Positions 63,701 to 64,000 of a stretch of 64,000 nucleotides of DNA are shown one piece after another. Under the pieces are notes generated by a model, which saw nothing but the letters and a program-made list of their open reading frames with translations, was not told where the DNA came from and ran no database searches. The position numbers and the translations under genes are program-made. Every line of letters starts with the position of its first letter. Position 1 is the first letter of the stretch. Source of the stretch: Gilichinskyi gelida (GTDB lineage Bacteria > Acidobacteriota > Thermoanaerobaculia > Gp7-AA8); assembly GCA_038040385.1 (NCBI GenBank), contig JBBPII010000013.1, positions 62,001-126,000 on the forward strand. Direction: 5' to 3'.

Positions 63701-64000
63701 ATGCTGAAGGTCACGTTGGACGAGGTATCGGCCCCGCCGTTCGCGGTGCCGCCGTTGTCCTGCAGATTGACCACGATCACGGCGCTGCCGAAGGCGTTCG
63801 GCACCGGCGTGAACGACAGCGTGCCGTCCGCCGCGAGCGAGGGACCTGCCGAGAAGAGCGATGGATTGCTGTTGGAGACGATGTTGAAGGTCACGGTCTG
63901 ACCCGACTCGTCGGCTGGGCCGGCAGTGATGCTGGTGGCCCACGCCGCGCTGTACGCCGCGGAATCCTCGAGCACCGTCACATCGCCACCGCTGGTGAAC
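60766..64000 (-). CDS. Giant Ig-like / right-handed beta-helix surface protein (5' partial)
   Basis: At least 1077 residues are visible; the frame is open to base 64000. The N-terminal visible part has Ig-like/cadherin-type repeats opening FT.GG(D/N)VTV.EDS.AYSA.W and ending SFTPGGNVTV or DNGGTANGG. A hinge region DVDGPGAYIFVHNSTVAGS is followed by a long beta helix with many ITSTGNGF, GVVMTNVSG and SGINFTAGG-type turns. The C terminus SASASAACTLIPGPINTP is not an obvious sorting signal. It is likely secreted or surface displayed and heads the cluster of tail-collar proteins. Confidence 0.88.
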   Translation of the reverse strand, partial: FTSGGDVTVLEDSAAYSAAWATSITAGPADESGQTVTFNIVSNSNPSLFSAGPSLAADGTLSFTPVPNAFGSAVIVVNLQDNGGTANGGADTSSNVTFSINVNGVNDAPSFTPGGNVTVNEDSGAYSASWASAISAGPNEGSQIVNFNVANDNNALFSAQPAISPSGVLTFTPASNAFGTATLTVSLSDNGGTANGGVDTSATVTFTITVNAVNDAPTAGNDTFATFGNTELRVDLAAAATPTVVRTTGSGRGVLDNDADAEGDPISVTSIVGCGDTTAPYNCVFASGNLSMNANGTFSFIPAPGVTSASFQYVVTDQPPAGTPASATGTVTITFTEMIWYVNGSAPSGGNGTSVAPFNSFASLNGSGDVDGPGAYIFVHNSTVAGSIALEPNQHLIGEGVGLTVSAYTLVPAGTKAKIVAAGDAVSVNGVNGVEIAGLDLSSSSGRGIGVASSGLIGASASIHHNVVSAAALQGIGVTAASIAGTSVIVDTTSITSTGNGFDVAGNGPAIVAYSNGAITSTAGTGVRMDGSASGNLFVIGLSNVTIDGNTAGDGININTAKFDAIAGGTFDVVTGGTIAVGSSGNPVGGAGVVMTNVSGDYAIGSLAVFGGNSGVTIGGSGLFTGSAGMRLTSGGGSISAPAGVGLSVTNTTIGTANLNLTSISATGGANGIVLNNTGTSGGLVVAGSGAAGSGGTIANTTAEGVLLTNTRSPSLSFMIVQNSGTDGISATNVNGFTLVSSTVSDTTGTTLHDGIKFREVTGAVTMTSSVVTGSPHDNLDVVNTAGTSSYSITGSTISNTHPSTGNSGINFTAGGTSIVTAFNLTNSTLSGNRADGIQFSAQSTAQVQATLIQNNTFTNNNIGVDLTQNNTASHTANVLSNNFTGQTLHAINVFTGAATPAGGVLKVTVQNNTIGNAGIAGSGAAGGNGIRVNINGGANATVLVDANVIRQTPLSRGIEIIGRNGNGGLDVTVTGNDVNPQDTSGFPLAAIFVQSNCVSVCNTVRSDVRNNTVPAGSTTEILPTFLALVRSGASTLQLVDTPPASPSCTAQLTSTNTGSASASAACTLIPGPINTP

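Overview
The window is about 64 kb of high-GC bacterial chromosome with tightly packed genes and many 1-4 nt overlaps. No rRNA, tRNA or CRISPR array was seen, and no gene-free stretch exceeds 300 bases. The best guess is an uncultured soil-type Acidobacteriota. The clues are a VWFA-related protein of the kind named after Acidobacteria (38537-40132), a MacB-like efflux operon with an NtrC-type regulator, a large VPS10/BNR secreted protein, DUF3011 repeats, serine hydrolases and an S9 peptidase. This placement is inference.

Layout. 1-1300: the end of a TIR-domain protein and an orphan AbrB-type antitoxin. 1305-3449: an ABC-F ATPase divergent from an NTF2-like protein. 3417-17414: the most interesting block. 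A three-gene minus-strand cassette (A exported protein, B two-TM envelope protein, C trypsin-like protease) lies at 3417-6480, and a paralogous cassette lies at 13952-17414. Both keep the same ATGA A/B overlap and the same 31-nt B/C overlap. They differ at the protease C terminus, where the second copy carries a cyclophilin-type prolyl isomerase. Between them is a six-gene plus-strand operon (adaptor, ABC ATPase, two permeases, sigma-54 activator, histidine kinase; 6677-13917). It is headed by a textbook sigma-54 promoter (6627-6641) with upstream TGTCCG/CGGACA dyads.

17541-30725: arfB, a desuccinylase-family protein, an ECF sigma operon, a YefM antitoxin with a possible broken toxin, the VPS10/BNR protein, an RG-rich exported protein, a repeat-bearing M23 peptidase, a DUF3011 protein and an M3 peptidase. 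30901-46687: a large membrane protein, two serine hydrolases, HicB with a truncated HicA, an OmpR-type two-component pair, the VWFA protein, an S9 peptidase, a NarL-type kinase with an unusual REC-MEDS partner, and an adenosine-deaminase-like enzyme. 46700-53382: PilZ, pseudouridine synthase, GHL10 glycosidase, YbaK-like deacylase, DUF1579, FtsY and a ClpX-like ATPase. 53427-64000: an exported/surface cluster on the minus strand with two paralogous Tat-signal proteins, a methyltransferase-like protein coupled to a beta-helix protein, three consecutive tail-collar proteins, a GNAT enzyme, a convergent DUF6916 gene and the 3' part of a giant Ig-like/beta-helix protein.

Dispersed palindromes of several families are a strong feature. 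One family supplies the candidate start codon of at least four genes (desuccinylase family, serine hydrolase, VWFA protein, FtsY). Others sit in frame inside coding sequences. One has collapsed into a G/C homopolymer tract that may be an assembly artefact.
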